DNA of 64,000 bases, from contig NZ_FNMV01000001.1 in NCBI RefSeq assembly GCF_900106645.1, forward strand, positions 372,001 through 436,000, written 5' to 3'. The notes beneath the pieces were generated by a model, which was not told the origin of the DNA, ran no database searches, and saw nothing but the letters and a program-made list of their open reading frames with translations. Below, in pieces: positions 63,158 to 64,000 of the stretch (the stretch's first letter is position 1; every line of letters begins with the position of its first letter). The position numbers and the translations under genes are program-made. This stretch comes from Flavobacterium degerlachei. GTDB taxonomy: Bacteria; Bacteroidota; Bacteroidia; Flavobacteriales; Flavobacteriaceae.

Positions 63158-64000
63158 ATGGAAGAAAATACATCGACTTTAGACATAAGAGCAATCAATG
63201 AAAAAATAGAAAGAGAGAGCGCTTTTATCGACCTTCTGACTATGGAAATGAATAAAGTGATTGTGGGTCAAAAGCACATGATCGAACGATTGTTAATTGG
63301 ACTTTTAGGTCAGGGACATATTTTATTAGAAGGTGTTCCGGGATTAGCAAAAACGCTTGCTATAAACACACTTTCACAAGCAGTTCATGGTTCATTTAGC
63401 AGAATCCAGTTTACACCAGATTTATTACCTGCAGATGTTGTAGGAACCATGATATACAACATTAAACAAAATGAATTCTCTATTAAAAAGGGACCTATTT
63501 TTGCAAATTTTGTTCTAGCGGATGAGATTAACCGTGCGCCAGCCAAAGTGCAATCAGCATTATTAGAGGCGATGCAGGAAAAACAAGTGACTATTGGTGA
63601 TACCACTTTTAAGTTAGAGAGACCTTTCTTAGTTTTGGCTACTCAAAATCCAATTGAACAAGAAGGAACGTACCAACTTCCAGAAGCACAAGTCGATCGT
63701 TTTATGTTGAAAACGGTTATTGACTATCCTAAAATGGACGAAGAGCGTTTAGTTATTCGCCAAAATCTAAAAGGAAGCTATGAGAAAGTGAATCAAGTTG
63801 TTTCTGTGGAGCAGATTTTACGTGCACAAGAAGCGGTTCGTGAAGTATACATGGACGAAAAAATAGAAAAATACATTCTTGATATTGTTTTTGCCAGCCG
63901 TTTCCCTGAGAAATATAAATTAGCAGATTTGAAACCATTAATCAGTTTTGGAGCTTCGCCACGTGGAAGTATTAATTTAGCTAATGCGGCCAAATGTTAC
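63158..64000 (+). CDS. MoxR-family AAA+ ATPase, 3' end beyond window
   Basis: 281 codons from ATG 63158, open to the right edge. It is a MoxR ATPase: Walker A variant GVPGLAKT (about 66-73), Walker B FVLADEINRAP (about 120-130), sensor 1 ATQNP, and the arginine-finger region YQLPEAQVDRF. The typical length is about 330 residues, so roughly 50 are missing. MoxR proteins act as chaperones for metal insertion and usually precede a DUF58 and von Willebrand A gene cluster. That cluster would be expected just past the edge. The region upstream has a TCAATTTG box (63103-63110), one base from consensus. Confidence 0.95.
   Translation, partial: MEENTSTLDIRAINEKIERESAFIDLLTMEMNKVIVGQKHMIERLLIGLLGQGHILLEGVPGLAKTLAINTLSQAVHGSFSRIQFTPDLLPADVVGTMIYNIKQNEFSIKKGPIFANFVLADEINRAPAKVQSALLEAMQEKQVTIGDTTFKLERPFLVLATQNPIEQEGTYQLPEAQVDRFMLKTVIDYPKMDEERLVIRQNLKGSYEKVNQVVSVEQILRAQEAVREVYMDEKIEKYILDIVFASRFPEKYKLADLKPLISFGASPRGSINLANAAKCY

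Overview
The window looks like a chromosomal segment of a Flavobacterium-like member of the Bacteroidota. The DNA is AT-rich. Many starts lie just downstream of the Bacteroidota -7 box TAnnTTTG. The gene families are typical of the group: DUF2480, DUF3078, DUF6377, DUF5689, DUF6646, an SDR-type threonine dehydrogenase, GH97 and TonB-dependent receptors. I see no ribosomal RNA, CRISPR array or complete prophage, and one intact tRNA (Asn).

Layout. (1) 1-2250: the edge of a restriction-modification-like island on the minus strand, with an XRE regulator, a cytosine-5 methyltransferase and a MORC/MutL-like GHKL ATPase that runs off the left edge. (2) 2250-4660: a repeat-rich tract downstream of tRNA-Asn. 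Small GIY-YIG nuclease genes and gene tails alternate with terminators and with degenerate copies of the 3' half of the same tRNA. (3) 4680-10490: RseP protease, an old yellow enzyme, a Gfo/Idh/MocA dehydrogenase and an MFS transporter, with a tandem repeat block between. (4) 11300-20300: TonB receptor plus DUF5689 lipoprotein, an FKBP isomerase, then a GH97 glycosidase and a DUF6377 membrane-bound regulator. (5) 21000-26400: HflX, Fic, CorA, and an HxlR regulator divergent from a YhdH/AcuI reductase. (6) 26500-37500: the SUF iron-sulfur assembly genes on the minus strand, split by a two-gene plus-strand insertion that has its own terminator. A four-helix-bundle gene also sits between sufB and sufC. 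(7) 37700-57900: housekeeping and secreted enzymes, including two tandem subtilisin-like lipoproteins, an M1 peptidase, threonine dehydrogenase, Mfd, YraN, LD-carboxypeptidase, 3-hydroxyanthranilate dioxygenase, a class II phosphodiesterase and an ALDH7-like dehydrogenase. (8) 58400-61020: a REP-associated tyrosine transposase between REP hairpins, next to a duplicated fragment of an AlbA_2-domain gene. (9) 61025-64000: SDR and aldo-keto reductases and the start of a MoxR ATPase that leaves the right edge.

The SUF genes form one pathway: SufS/SufE mobilise sulfur, SufBCD is the scaffold, and SufA and SufT-like proteins act in transfer. The most unusual material is in the spacers. Several dispersed repeat families recur across the window, and one of them has conserved ends around a variable central hairpin. 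The best candidate for an undescribed system is the tRNA-Asn-linked GIY-YIG array, in which the nuclease stop codon lies inside a copied tRNA anticodon arm. The second is the truncated ATPase-methyltransferase island at the left edge.
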